Below are positions 27,544 through 35,485 of a stretch of 37,395 nt of DNA, piece by piece (positions within the stretch are counted from its first letter, which is position 1; each line of letters opens with the position of its first letter). Source of the DNA: a virus; the IMG/VR virus record IMGVR_UViG_3300047552_000100, positions 1 to 37,395 of that record; one strand, written 5' to 3'. Made by a program: the position numbers and the translations under genes. The notes beneath the pieces are model-generated. The model was given only the letters and a program-made list of their open reading frames with translations, was not told the DNA's origin and did not search any database.

Positions 27544-29823
27544 ATGACCCAAGACGACATCCTTCAAACTGCCAAAGAGAGGTTCGAGAAATCCATCGAA
27601 CACTCCGCCCACAACCGGGAGAAGGCGAAGGAGGACATTCGTTTTGCCGCTGCATCCCCCGATGACCCGTGGCAGTGGGACGAGATGGATGTGCAGGGCC
27701 GCAAGCAACAGCAGCGCCCGATGCTCACCATCAACAAGCTGCCGCAGCACATTCGCCAGGTCACAAATGACATCCGGCAGAACCGCCCGGCCATCAAGTT
27801 CCGGCCTGCAGACGACGGCGCGGACGTTGAGGTGGCCGAGATTCTGAACGGGCTGGCACGCCACATCGAGGCCAACAGCGACGCTGATGTGGCCTACGAC
27901 ACGGCAACAGAGCATCAGGTCACGCACGGGCTGGGCTACTTCCGCATCCTGGCTGACTACATCAGCGAGGACTCGTTCGACCAGGACATCTTCATCTGCC
28001 GCGTCAAAGACCCGTTCCGTGTCCACGACGACCCGGAGTCGGAAGACCCCGCTGGCGCAGACCGCAAGTGGCTCTTCGTTGAGGACAAGATCAGCGAGGA
28101 AGAGTTCAAGCGCCAGTACCCCAAGGCAGACCCCATCGACTGGACGTTCGCCCGCTCGACAGATTGGTTCAGCGAAGACATGGTGCGCGTGGTCGAGTAT
28201 TACGAGATCACGGACAAGGAAGAGGATCTATTCCTCTGGGCGAACAACTCGACGTCGTTCAAGTCTGACCCACTGCCAGAAGGCGTCTTCATCGGTGAAA
28301 AGCCGGTAAAAACACGCAAGAGCAAGAAGCGCATCGTGATGTGGCGCAAGCTCAACGGCCAGCAGATCCTTGAAGAGCGCGAGTTCCCGAGCAAGTTCAT
28401 CCCGTTCTGCCGCGTAATCGGCAACGAGTGGGTGGTCGACGGCAAGTCGTACATCAGCGGCCTGGTGCGAAACACCAAAGACAGCCAGAGGATGTACAAC
28501 GTGGCGCAGTCGGCCATCGTTGAGCGCGTGATGCAGGCTCCCAAGGCCCCGTGGCTGGCTCCCGCTGAGTCGGTTGAAGGCTACGAGAAGACCTGGCAGA
28601 CGGCCAACACGGCCAACCACGCCTTCCTGCCGTACAACCACCTGGACGGCGAAGGCAACCCCATCCCGGCACCGCAGCGGCAGATGCCGACAACTGTCGA
28701 GGCGGGGCTGAACCAGATCGTTATGGGCGCGTCCGACGATATCAAGTCGGAGACGGGGCAGTACGACGCAAGCCTGGGACAGAAGTCCAACGAGACAAGT
28801 GGCCGCGCCATCATGGCCCGCCAGCGCGAGGGCGACAACGCTACGTTCCACTACATCGACAACCTGGCGCGTGCCATTCGCCACTGCGGGCGCATCATCC
28901 TGGACATGATCCCGCGCATCTACGACACGCAGCGCGTGGCTCGTATCTTGGGCGAGGACGGCAGCGCCAACAAGGCCATCCTGAGTCCTGACCACCCAGC
29001 GGCCATCAGCGAGTTCCGGGACGAAGAGGGCGAGATCAACCGCATCTTCAACCCGACCATCGGCACATACGACGTCTATACGACGTCCGGCCCGTCGTTC
29101 ACCACCCGCCGCATGGAGGCGCTCGATGCCATGACGGCCATGACGCAGGCCAACCCGGCGCTGTGGCAGGTGATTGGCGACCAGTTGGTGAAGAACATGG
29201 ACTGGCCTGGCGCAGAGGAGATGGCCGAGCGCCTGAAACTCACGCTCCTGCCGCAGGTCCAGCAAGAGATTGACAAGGACAAGCAGCCTGACCCAGTGCC
29301 GCCGCAAGTGCAGCAGGCTATGGACCAGATGCAAGGCCAGATGCAGCAGTTGGACCATGTGATCCAGCAGATGCAGGCCGAGTTGGAGCAGAAAGAGCAG
29401 GAAGCGAACGCTGCGAAGCTGGCCGTGCAGAAGGCGCAGTCGGAGTGCATTTCGCTCAAGCTGGAGATTGAAAAGCGCGACGCCATTGACGAAATCCGGG
29501 ACGCGCAAGAGGTGCAAATGCCTGTTGAGCAAGCACCACAACAGCCTCAACAACAGCAGGCTCCTTTGGTATTGCCTGATGTTAATGGGCAGCTTGTTGG
29601 GGCCATTGGGCCTGTCCTTGAGACATTGGCAGCAACCATGCAAAGCACTGGCGAGGCCGTGGCAGTGATTGCCCAGGGACAGCAACAGTTGATGCAAGAG
29701 ATGGCCGCAGATCGTGAGCAAGACATGGCGCTCTTGATGGAGTTGCAGCGTCCGAAGCAATCGCAAGTGCGAATTGTCAAACAACCCGACGGCTCGTTCG
29801 TCGGTGAAAAGATTGAAGGCTAA
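27544..29823 (+). CDS. Portal protein, P22-type
   Basis: The 759-aa protein begins with the P22 portal pattern: AKERFEKSIEHSAHNREKAK, then EDIRFAA and WDEMD, then RPMLTINKLPQHIRQVTNDI, RQNRPAI. Signature elements continue (YYEITDKEEDLF; FIPFCRVIGNEW). The C-terminal part is a long Gln-rich helix (about 590-680, QQAMDQMQGQMQQLDHVIQQ), like the barrel helix of P22 portal. It forms the dodecameric vertex for packaging and neck assembly. Length is close to P22 gp1 (725 aa). It follows the large terminase by 2 bases with no strong ribosome site. Confidence 0.92.
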   Translation: MTQDDILQTAKERFEKSIEHSAHNREKAKEDIRFAAASPDDPWQWDEMDVQGRKQQQRPMLTINKLPQHIRQVTNDIRQNRPAIKFRPADDGADVEVAEILNGLARHIEANSDADVAYDTATEHQVTHGLGYFRILADYISEDSFDQDIFICRVKDPFRVHDDPESEDPAGADRKWLFVEDKISEEEFKRQYPKADPIDWTFARSTDWFSEDMVRVVEYYEITDKEEDLFLWANNSTSFKSDPLPEGVFIGEKPVKTRKSKKRIVMWRKLNGQQILEEREFPSKFIPFCRVIGNEWVVDGKSYISGLVRNTKDSQRMYNVAQSAIVERVMQAPKAPWLAPAESVEGYEKTWQTANTANHAFLPYNHLDGEGNPIPAPQRQMPTTVEAGLNQIVMGASDDIKSETGQYDASLGQKSNETSGRAIMARQREGDNATFHYIDNLARAIRHCGRIILDMIPRIYDTQRVARILGEDGSANKAILSPDHPAAISEFRDEEGEINRIFNPTIGTYDVYTTSGPSFTTRRMEALDAMTAMTQANPALWQVIGDQLVKNMDWPGAEEMAERLKLTLLPQVQQEIDKDKQPDPVPPQVQQAMDQMQGQMQQLDHVIQQMQAELEQKEQEANAAKLAVQKAQSECISLKLEIEKRDAIDEIRDAQEVQMPVEQAPQQPQQQQAPLVLPDVNGQLVGAIGPVLETLAATMQSTGEAVAVIAQGQQQLMQEMAADREQDMALLMELQRPKQSQVRIVKQPDGSFVGEKIEG

Positions 29824-29825
29824 AC

Positions 29826-30251
29826 ATGGCAACGCTAACCTACGTCAAATACCAAATTGGCACTGAGGTGCTGCAAGAGGCGGCTAATGCTGGCACTGAT
29901 TCCTGGCGGCTGATTCTGTCAAACACTGCCCCCAATGTGGCGACTGCTACGACTGCGGCCAGTGTCTCTGAGTTGGCTACCTCTGGTGGATATACCGCTG
30001 GTGGTGTTACCTGTACGGTGACAAGTGCAGCGCAGACGGGTGGTGTTTATAAGTTGGTGCTTGCTGCTCCTGCCTCTCCTACTTGGACGGCAACGGGTGG
30101 CGGTTTTACCTTCCAGTACATCCATCTCTACAACCTGACGAATACTCAAGTCATTGGGTATTGGGATCGTGGCTCTGCTACTACCTTGGCAGCGGGTGAT
30201 ACGTACACGCCTACGCTTGATCCGACCAACGGCACTTACACGGTGACCTGA
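29826..30251 (+). CDS. Hypothetical structural protein, 141 aa
   Basis: A Thr/Ala/Gly-rich beta protein (ATLTYVKYQIGTEVLQEAAN, WRLILSNTAPN, VTSAAQTGGVYKLVL, FQYIHLYNL). Similar short proteins occur among virion genes and may be decoration or appendage proteins. It is the first gene of a block absent from the P22 layout between portal and scaffold. A GAAGG site precedes the ATG. The stop overlaps the next start (TGATG). Confidence 0.75.
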   Translation: MATLTYVKYQIGTEVLQEAANAGTDSWRLILSNTAPNVATATTAASVSELATSGGYTAGGVTCTVTSAAQTGGVYKLVLAAPASPTWTATGGGFTFQYIHLYNLTNTQVIGYWDRGSATTLAAGDTYTPTLDPTNGTYTVT

Positions 30252-30622
30252 TGCCAGTATTTCGCGACAGGGTTAAGGACACCAGTACCTCGACGGGTAC
30301 GGGCAACTTCACGTTGTCAGGCACTGCGCCGACAGGCTATCAGTCGTTCGCCACGGCGTTTGCGGTTGATCCTAGTGTTCTGTTCCTTTACTGCATCGTG
30401 GACAACACAAGCGGCCAGTGGGAGACAGGCACAGGGTATCTGAGCGCATCGACAACGCTTGTGCGAACTGATCCACCGTTTGACGGCTCAAGTGGGCAAA
30501 ACACGCTGGTGAATTTCAGCGCAGGGACGAAGGATGTTTTCTGCACTGCGACGGGCCATTTTCTTGAAGACATAGACACAGGTGCCATGCTCCATCGCTC
30601 GATGGGCTGGGCCATGCCGTAA
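30251..30622 (+). CDS. Hypothetical structural protein, 123 aa
   Basis: The opening VFRDRVKDTSTSTGTGNFTL, then SGTAPTGYQSFATAF and YLSASTTLVRTDPP, is a beta-sandwich-like pattern I associate with many phages, usually next to tail or head appendage genes. Function unknown, structural by context. It is coupled to the preceding gene and separated by 9 bases from the next. Confidence 0.77.
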   Translation: MPVFRDRVKDTSTSTGTGNFTLSGTAPTGYQSFATAFAVDPSVLFLYCIVDNTSGQWETGTGYLSASTTLVRTDPPFDGSSGQNTLVNFSAGTKDVFCTATGHFLEDIDTGAMLHRSMGWAMP

Positions 30623-30631
30623 GGAGCGAAC

Positions 30632-31381
30632 ATGCCTGGAAATAACGATCCTATCTACTCGAAGCGTGGTGCGATCACTCGTTCCGCGCTGCTCAAAACT
30701 GCTGCAACGTCAGACTACTCTGGCGTCAACGAATACAACAAAGAGGTGTTCGCAGCAGACCCGACAAATGGTAGCTACATCCAGCGTCTGCGGTTTAAGG
30801 CTATGGGCACCAATGTGGCAACCGTGGCCCGTATCTACCTGAACGACGGTGATCAGGCAGCGAACTTTGGCGCAGCTATCGGCGCACCTACTGGCACACC
30901 GTCTGCGTCTGGGGGCACTGTCTGGGCAGGTACTTACTACGCAATGATCATTGCCGTTGATGCAAAGGGGCGACTAACACCCATTGGAACCATCTCCGCT
31001 GGCGTGGTGGTAACTGGCACAACCGGTTCTATTGCGTGGTCGTGGACTGCGCCATCAAACGTCAATGTAGTGTCCTATCGTGTGTATATCGGCATCACAA
31101 ATTCGGTTGAGGCATTGACTCGCTATTTCTCAACAGCGACAAACAGCTACTCGCAAACGACGATGCACAGTGAGGGGACGTATGACGATCCGCAGGTGGG
31201 TAACTCCAAGCTGTATGGTGAAGTGTCACTTCCTGCAACGACTGCTATTGCCACGGCTGCAACGTCTGACATTGACTACCCGATGAATATCGCCCTTCCT
31301 CCGGGGTGGGAGGTGTACGTCGGTTTGGCGACCGGGGTTGCAGCGGGTTGGTTGGTGATGGGAATCGGCGGGGATTACTGA
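30632..31381 (+). CDS. Hypothetical structural protein with Fn3-like domain, 249 aa
   Basis: An AAGGAG site precedes the ATG. Residues 1-85 (PIYSKRGAITRSALLKTAAT; NVATVARIYLNDGD) form a domain I cannot name. About residues 85-175 resemble a fibronectin type III-like fold (GTYYAMIIAVDAKGRLTPIG, WSWTAPSNVNVVSYRVYIG). A short C-terminal domain (YPMNIALPPGWEVYVGLATG) follows. Likely a virion surface or appendage protein. The stop overlaps the next start (TGATG). Confidence 0.73.
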   Translation: MPGNNDPIYSKRGAITRSALLKTAATSDYSGVNEYNKEVFAADPTNGSYIQRLRFKAMGTNVATVARIYLNDGDQAANFGAAIGAPTGTPSASGGTVWAGTYYAMIIAVDAKGRLTPIGTISAGVVVTGTTGSIAWSWTAPSNVNVVSYRVYIGITNSVEALTRYFSTATNSYSQTTMHSEGTYDDPQVGNSKLYGEVSLPATTAIATAATSDIDYPMNIALPPGWEVYVGLATGVAAGWLVMGIGGDY

Positions 31382-32316
31382 TGCTCGACGTTGGACATAT
31401 CCCAACGCCCTACGGGAATAGCGACGTCCAGCTATTCACGAACCCGTCCACGGTAAACCAACTCCAGTGGAAGACATGGCTCAAGCCTCGCGGCAAGACC
31501 ATGATGCACATGATCTTGGCGTCCGGTGGCGGTGGCGGAGGAGGTGGTTTCACCCGTGCTGCTGCGGCTGCTGGTGGCGGTGGTGGCTCTGGCGGTTCGT
31601 CTGGACTCACGCGGCTCACTATCCCGCTGATCTTTGTGCCTGATGTGCTTTATGTGCAGCCGGGGGCAGGTGGACAGGGCGTGTTGTCCGGTGGCGGTAC
31701 GGCAGGCTCTGGCGTGTTGTCCTATGTGACGGTGAAGCCTTCTGTGGCCACGCCTGGAACTGTGCAGGCGACGAACGTCTTTGCTGTGTCTGGTGCTGCT
31801 GCCCCTGCTGGTGGTGGTACTGGTACAGGTGCAGCAGTTGGTGCTTTGGGCGCTGCTGGAACGATTGCAACGATTGGCGCAATGCCATTGGCTCACATGG
31901 GCCACTTTGACCTGATAGCTGGGACTGCCGGTGTTGCCGGTGGTGCTGTTGCTGGTGCCAATGGTTCTGCACAATCTATCCCAACGGCCACGCCTTTCTG
32001 GGGTGCTACGGGTGGGGCTGGCACTACGTCTGCCGACTTTGCTGGTGGAGCTTTCACCGCGCAGGCTGACTCCTACATATCTGAAATGCGACCCGCAACG
32101 CCAGCGGCTGGATCGAACAACGGTTCAGGCGGCAGGACTATCTGGGCACCGTTCTACTCATGGGGCGGTGGCGGTGGATCGTCCTCAAACACTGGTGTCG
32201 GCGGCAACGGTGGCAACGGTGGTTTGGGTTGTGGCGGTGGGGGAGGTGGTGCAGGTACTACGGGTGGCCGTGGCGGGGATGGCGGTTCTGGGTTTGTCCT
32301 GATTATTTGCTGGTGA
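31381..32316 (+). CDS. Polyglycine-rich structural protein / putative adhesin
   Basis: The ATG at 31381 overlaps the preceding stop. The 311-aa product has a short N-terminal domain (HIPTPYGNSDVQLFTNPSTV), then long Gly tracts (eight Gly after LAS; GGGGGSGGSSG; a C-terminal region of GGNGG and GGGGGG repeats) ending GGSGFVLIICW. Poly-glycine-II stacks of this kind form the adhesin tip gp38 of phage S16 and other phage binding proteins, so this could be a receptor-binding or appendage protein. The hydrophobic end strand is typical of the family. Function is inferred from architecture. Confidence 0.72.
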   Translation: MLDVGHIPTPYGNSDVQLFTNPSTVNQLQWKTWLKPRGKTMMHMILASGGGGGGGGFTRAAAAAGGGGGSGGSSGLTRLTIPLIFVPDVLYVQPGAGGQGVLSGGGTAGSGVLSYVTVKPSVATPGTVQATNVFAVSGAAAPAGGGTGTGAAVGALGAAGTIATIGAMPLAHMGHFDLIAGTAGVAGGAVAGANGSAQSIPTATPFWGATGGAGTTSADFAGGAFTAQADSYISEMRPATPAAGSNNGSGGRTIWAPFYSWGGGGGSSSNTGVGGNGGNGGLGCGGGGGGAGTTGGRGGDGGSGFVLIICW

Positions 32317-32321
32317 CGTAA

Positions 32322-33161
32322 ATGCTCGGCTCAAGCCCGATTGCATCGACGCCACTTGCATCGCTTCCGGTAGCCTCCGGCGGCGGGCCGGTTAACTATG
32401 CAGACTCCCTATCTGTCGGCACCTACGCAATATCGGGTAAGACGGTATCGGATTCAGTCTCAAAGGCTGATTCACTAGCCGTTGGCGCGTATGTAATCAG
32501 CGGCAAGGACATCACCGACGTAGTAGCTGCGGGTGGTGTTTCCTACGCTGACAACCTGAGTGCCGGAAGCTATGCGATTGCCGGCAAGACGGTAACGGAT
32601 AGCAAGGCGATAAGCGATAGCCTGTCCAAAGGCTCCTATGTACTAGCAGGGCAGGCAATCACTGACCTGCTGGCGAAGCATGACAGTCTGTCTAAAGGCT
32701 CCTACGTCTACACAGGCATTAACCTGAATGACGTTGTTACTGGTGCCACTGCGTACGCAGACAACCTGTCACCTGGCTCGTATGTTGTAGACGGTAAGCA
32801 GCTAACCGACTCCATATCGAGCGCAGGCGGCATCCAGATGGTCCACGGCGGGCCAGCGCCGAGGAAACGGTACGACGAAAAGGGCAGCTACTGGGCGAAG
32901 CTGCTATCGGCCCCTGTTGCGCGGTACGTTGAAGAACTGCCCGACGAGGTTGCAGAGGTTATCGAGGCAGAGGCGGCGCAGAAGGTTGAGCAGCCGAAGC
33001 TATCGAAGGCGCAGGCAGAGCGCGACATGCGTGCTGCGCTGGACGAACTTGGGTTTGCGTACAAGCAAGCCTACAAACAAATCTATCTTGAGCTGGCCGC
33101 AGAGATGCGCCAGGCGCAGGAAGACGAGCAAATTGCGGCAATCATCGCTGCGCTGATTTAA
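32322..33161 (+). CDS. Repeat-containing structural protein, 279 aa
   Basis: Residues about 27-167 hold six copies of a 22-26-residue unit with consensus (Y)ADSLSxGSYxISGKxITD, starting near 27, 49, 75, 98, 120 and 145. The periodic SYxIxGK strand suggests a stacked beta-structure or stalk. The C-terminal 110 residues are helical and charged (EVAEVIEAEAAQKVEQPKL, DELGFAYKQAYKQIYLEL). It sits between the polyglycine protein and the SGNH esterase and may be a linker of the same appendage. I do not recognise a known family. Confidence 0.72.
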   Translation: MLGSSPIASTPLASLPVASGGGPVNYADSLSVGTYAISGKTVSDSVSKADSLAVGAYVISGKDITDVVAAGGVSYADNLSAGSYAIAGKTVTDSKAISDSLSKGSYVLAGQAITDLLAKHDSLSKGSYVYTGINLNDVVTGATAYADNLSPGSYVVDGKQLTDSISSAGGIQMVHGGPAPRKRYDEKGSYWAKLLSAPVARYVEELPDEVAEVIEAEAAQKVEQPKLSKAQAERDMRAALDELGFAYKQAYKQIYLELAAEMRQAQEDEQIAAIIAALI

Positions 33162-33171
33162 GAGGCAAAGA

Positions 33172-34494
33172 ATGGCAACGACTATCCAGTATTGGGGCAA
33201 CGTCAACTATCAGGAAAAGCCCGTCACTGGACGCCTTGTCCTGTGGACTAGGGGCCAGAAGCAGGACGTTCCTGATGACATTGCAACACTGTTGCTTGCA
33301 GCTGGTGCTGGATTTACCCGCGACCTGGACAACTCCGGCGAGGTTGCTGTGTACGCCCAGGACACCTCCGGCAACGTCATAGGGCTGGTGGGGCCGGGGG
33401 GCTATCCAATCCTGTCGCCAAGCAACACCGTCGCACGGAAGTGGCGCATCGCTCTGGCGAAGGCAATGGCAGGCACACAGAACGCGAAGCTGGCTTTTGT
33501 CGGTGACAGCACCACTGCGTCGATGACTGGCGTCACCGTTTTGTCGTTCCAGAACACCATAGCAAGCACGGTGTCGAAGATTCTGAATAAGTCACTGTTC
33601 ACGACGAACAACAATTGCACCTTTGGCGACTTCCTCAGAAACAACCCAGCCAACGGATATGCAACCGTTGATCCAAGATTCGGTGGGGCTGGGCTTGCGG
33701 CATGGACTCAGACTGCTTTTGCCACGGCTGGCGGGTGTTCATTTGGAAACTCCACAACCACGACGACTCTGGCGTTCACTCCGCTTGAGTCGTTCGACCA
33801 GATCGACGTTTACTCACTGGACAACACTGGCGGATACGGGCAGTGGACTATCAACGTGGACGGCGGCGCATCGCTTGGAACCGTTGACAACAACGGAACG
33901 CGGGCCATCAGGAAGTCATCCTTCTCGGTTGCTCTCGGTGCGCACACCATCAACATCCAGCGCAATGGCACTGGTGGTCAGGTCTACATCTTTGGGATTG
34001 TCACGCGCAACAGCACGGCGAAGGCCATCGACATATTCAACCTTGGGTGCGGAAGTTCGGACACGGCATTCTGGGCTGGATCGACTCCCGGCACAGGCCC
34101 GTCAAACGCAATCACAACATACGCACCAGACCTGACGGTGATTGATCTGGGCATCAACGACCGCAGGCTTATCAACTATTCATCCACGTTCGACACCAAC
34201 TTGCAGGCCGTTGTCACCGCCGCGAAGACAAGCGGTGATGTGCTGTTGTGCGTCCCGGTGCCTTCTGACTTGGCCTACAGCGCGTACACCACAACCGCGA
34301 ACATCGGCGCGTATAACGATGCAATCTACCGCATCGCTGCTGCAAACAACTGCCAAGTGTTCAACAAGGAAACGCTGTTCCAAAGCTACACGCTTGGGCA
34401 GGCAGGTGGCCTGTACATCGACCAATTGCATCCCAATGGCCCCGGCTACGGTGTGATCGGCCAGCAGTTGGCGCAGGCCATCATGACCCTCTAA
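33172..34494 (+). CDS. SGNH/GDSL hydrolase domain virion protein
   Basis: The 440-aa protein has a short N-terminal domain (IQYWGNVNYQEKPVTGRLVL to about residue 60), then an SGNH fold: block I GDST with Ser113, block III GIND (327-330), block V D417-x-x-H420-P (DQLHPNGPG). A CBM-like beta-sandwich insert occupies about 195-285 (ESFDQIDVYSLDNTGGYGQW; VALGAHTINIQRNG). Such enzymes deacetylate surface polysaccharides. In this position, after a fiber-like block, it is probably a virion-borne esterase that trims O-acetyl groups on capsule or O-antigen. Substrate not visible in sequence. Confidence 0.82.
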   Translation: MATTIQYWGNVNYQEKPVTGRLVLWTRGQKQDVPDDIATLLLAAGAGFTRDLDNSGEVAVYAQDTSGNVIGLVGPGGYPILSPSNTVARKWRIALAKAMAGTQNAKLAFVGDSTTASMTGVTVLSFQNTIASTVSKILNKSLFTTNNNCTFGDFLRNNPANGYATVDPRFGGAGLAAWTQTAFATAGGCSFGNSTTTTTLAFTPLESFDQIDVYSLDNTGGYGQWTINVDGGASLGTVDNNGTRAIRKSSFSVALGAHTINIQRNGTGGQVYIFGIVTRNSTAKAIDIFNLGCGSSDTAFWAGSTPGTGPSNAITTYAPDLTVIDLGINDRRLINYSSTFDTNLQAVVTAAKTSGDVLLCVPVPSDLAYSAYTTTANIGAYNDAIYRIAAANNCQVFNKETLFQSYTLGQAGGLYIDQLHPNGPGYGVIGQQLAQAIMTL

Positions 34495-34496
34495 CC

Positions 34497-34580
34497 ATGT
34501 CCCCCCTATCCATCATCCTGATCGCGTGGGGCATTGGTGCGCTGTGGGCGTGGTCTATCGCCCGAATGGGCAAAGATTAA
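34497..34580 (+). CDS. 27-aa membrane micro-protein
   Basis: ATG two bases after the SGNH stop; the peptide is SPLSIILIAWGIGALWAW followed by SIARMGKD, a Trp-rich single membrane helix. No strong ribosome site. It may be coupled to the preceding gene. A real but unrecognised micro-protein is plausible. Confidence 0.4.
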   Translation: MSPLSIILIAWGIGALWAWSIARMGKD

Positions 34581-34631
34581 GGATTTAGGGCTACGCCCAA
34601 AAACCGTACCTGTGCGGATCACAGGGCCAAA

Positions 34632-34654
34632 GGTCACCGTCGGTGGCCTTTTTT
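34632..34654 (+). terminator. Rho-independent terminator before scaffold gene
   Basis: GGTCACC and GGTGGCC form a 7-bp stem (one G-T pair) with a GTC loop, followed by six T residues. It ends 12 bases before the scaffold start. Confidence 0.82.
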
Positions 34655-34666
34655 ATTTCCCAAACC

Positions 34667-35437
34667 ATGTCTAACGACGAAACCGATGCGGGCTTGCCCG
34701 CGACCTCCGAATCGGAAGAGGTAAAAGTAGCCGAGCAAAACACCCCGACTGAGACTGCGACAGACGGTGTTGTGGAAAAAGAGCAGGTTGAGCAACCGAA
34801 AACCTTTACGCAAGCAGAGGTGGACGCGATTGTTCAGAAGGCCAAGCTGAAAGCAGCGCGGACCGAGGCACGCCGACTTGAGGTGCAGTTGCGAGAGCAG
34901 CAGCAATCGAAGGTTCTGGAAGAGCCAAAGCGCGAGGCATTCAGGGACGATGACGCATATCTGGAAGCACAGATCGAGCATCTAGCCGAGAAGAAAGCAG
35001 CGGAGAAGCTGGAGCAACGCCAGCGCATGCAGGAACAGGAAAGGATGCAAGAGACCTTCTTGGAAAAAGCCGAGCGTGCGTCGGAAAAGTACCCCGACTT
35101 CAACGAGGTGGTGGGCAATCCAACGCTTGCCATCAACACCAACATGGCCGAGTTCATCGCTGAGAGCGAGCTGGGCCACGAGGTTGCTTATCACCTTGGC
35201 AAGAACCCGGCACTGGCCGTGCGAATTGCGAACATGTCCCCAGTGAAGGCCGCGATGGAGATGGCCCGCATCGAGCGGGAGATCGCCGCAAAACCCAAAG
35301 CAACGCCGTCAAAGGCACCGGAACCCATCAATCCTGTCGGAAACAGGGGCAAGTCGACCAGTTCGCCGCTACCAAGCGACGACGACGACATCGCCACCTG
35401 GATGCGAAAGGAACGGGACCGGCTCCGCAAACGGTAA
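34667..35437 (+). CDS. Scaffolding protein
   Basis: The ATG at 34667 is preferred to an in-frame start inside the terminator (34643). The 256-aa protein is highly charged and helical: an acidic Ser/Thr/Glu-rich N-terminus, a long coiled coil (EARRLEVQLREQQQSKVLEE, AEKKAAEKLEQRQRMQEQER), a central YPDFNEVV element and a basic C-terminal helix (MRKERDRLRKR) which in P22-like scaffolds binds coat. It directly precedes coat, as in P22. No ribosome site is obvious before the ATG, and a terminator lies 12 bases upstream. Confidence 0.85.
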   Translation: MSNDETDAGLPATSESEEVKVAEQNTPTETATDGVVEKEQVEQPKTFTQAEVDAIVQKAKLKAARTEARRLEVQLREQQQSKVLEEPKREAFRDDDAYLEAQIEHLAEKKAAEKLEQRQRMQEQERMQETFLEKAERASEKYPDFNEVVGNPTLAINTNMAEFIAESELGHEVAYHLGKNPALAVRIANMSPVKAAMEMARIEREIAAKPKATPSKAPEPINPVGNRGKSTSSPLPSDDDDIATWMRKERDRLRKR

Positions 35438-35446
35438 CCACAGCAC

Positions 35447-35468
35447 AGCACCGAGAGGTGCTTTTTTT
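35447..35468 (+). terminator. Rho-independent terminator between scaffold and coat
   Basis: AGCACC and GGTGCT form a perfect 6-bp stem with a GAGA (GNRA) tetraloop, followed by seven T residues (35462-35468). It ends 17 bases before the coat start. Confidence 0.88.
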
Positions 35469-35485
35469 ACGTCTGAAAGAGCAAA

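Noticed and set aside
28228-29832. 534-codon open frame antisense to the portal gene
   Set aside because: It lies opposite a certain portal gene, has no ribosome site or family pattern, and is low in complexity (Leu/His/Arg-rich). It is the usual reverse-strand shadow of biased codons.
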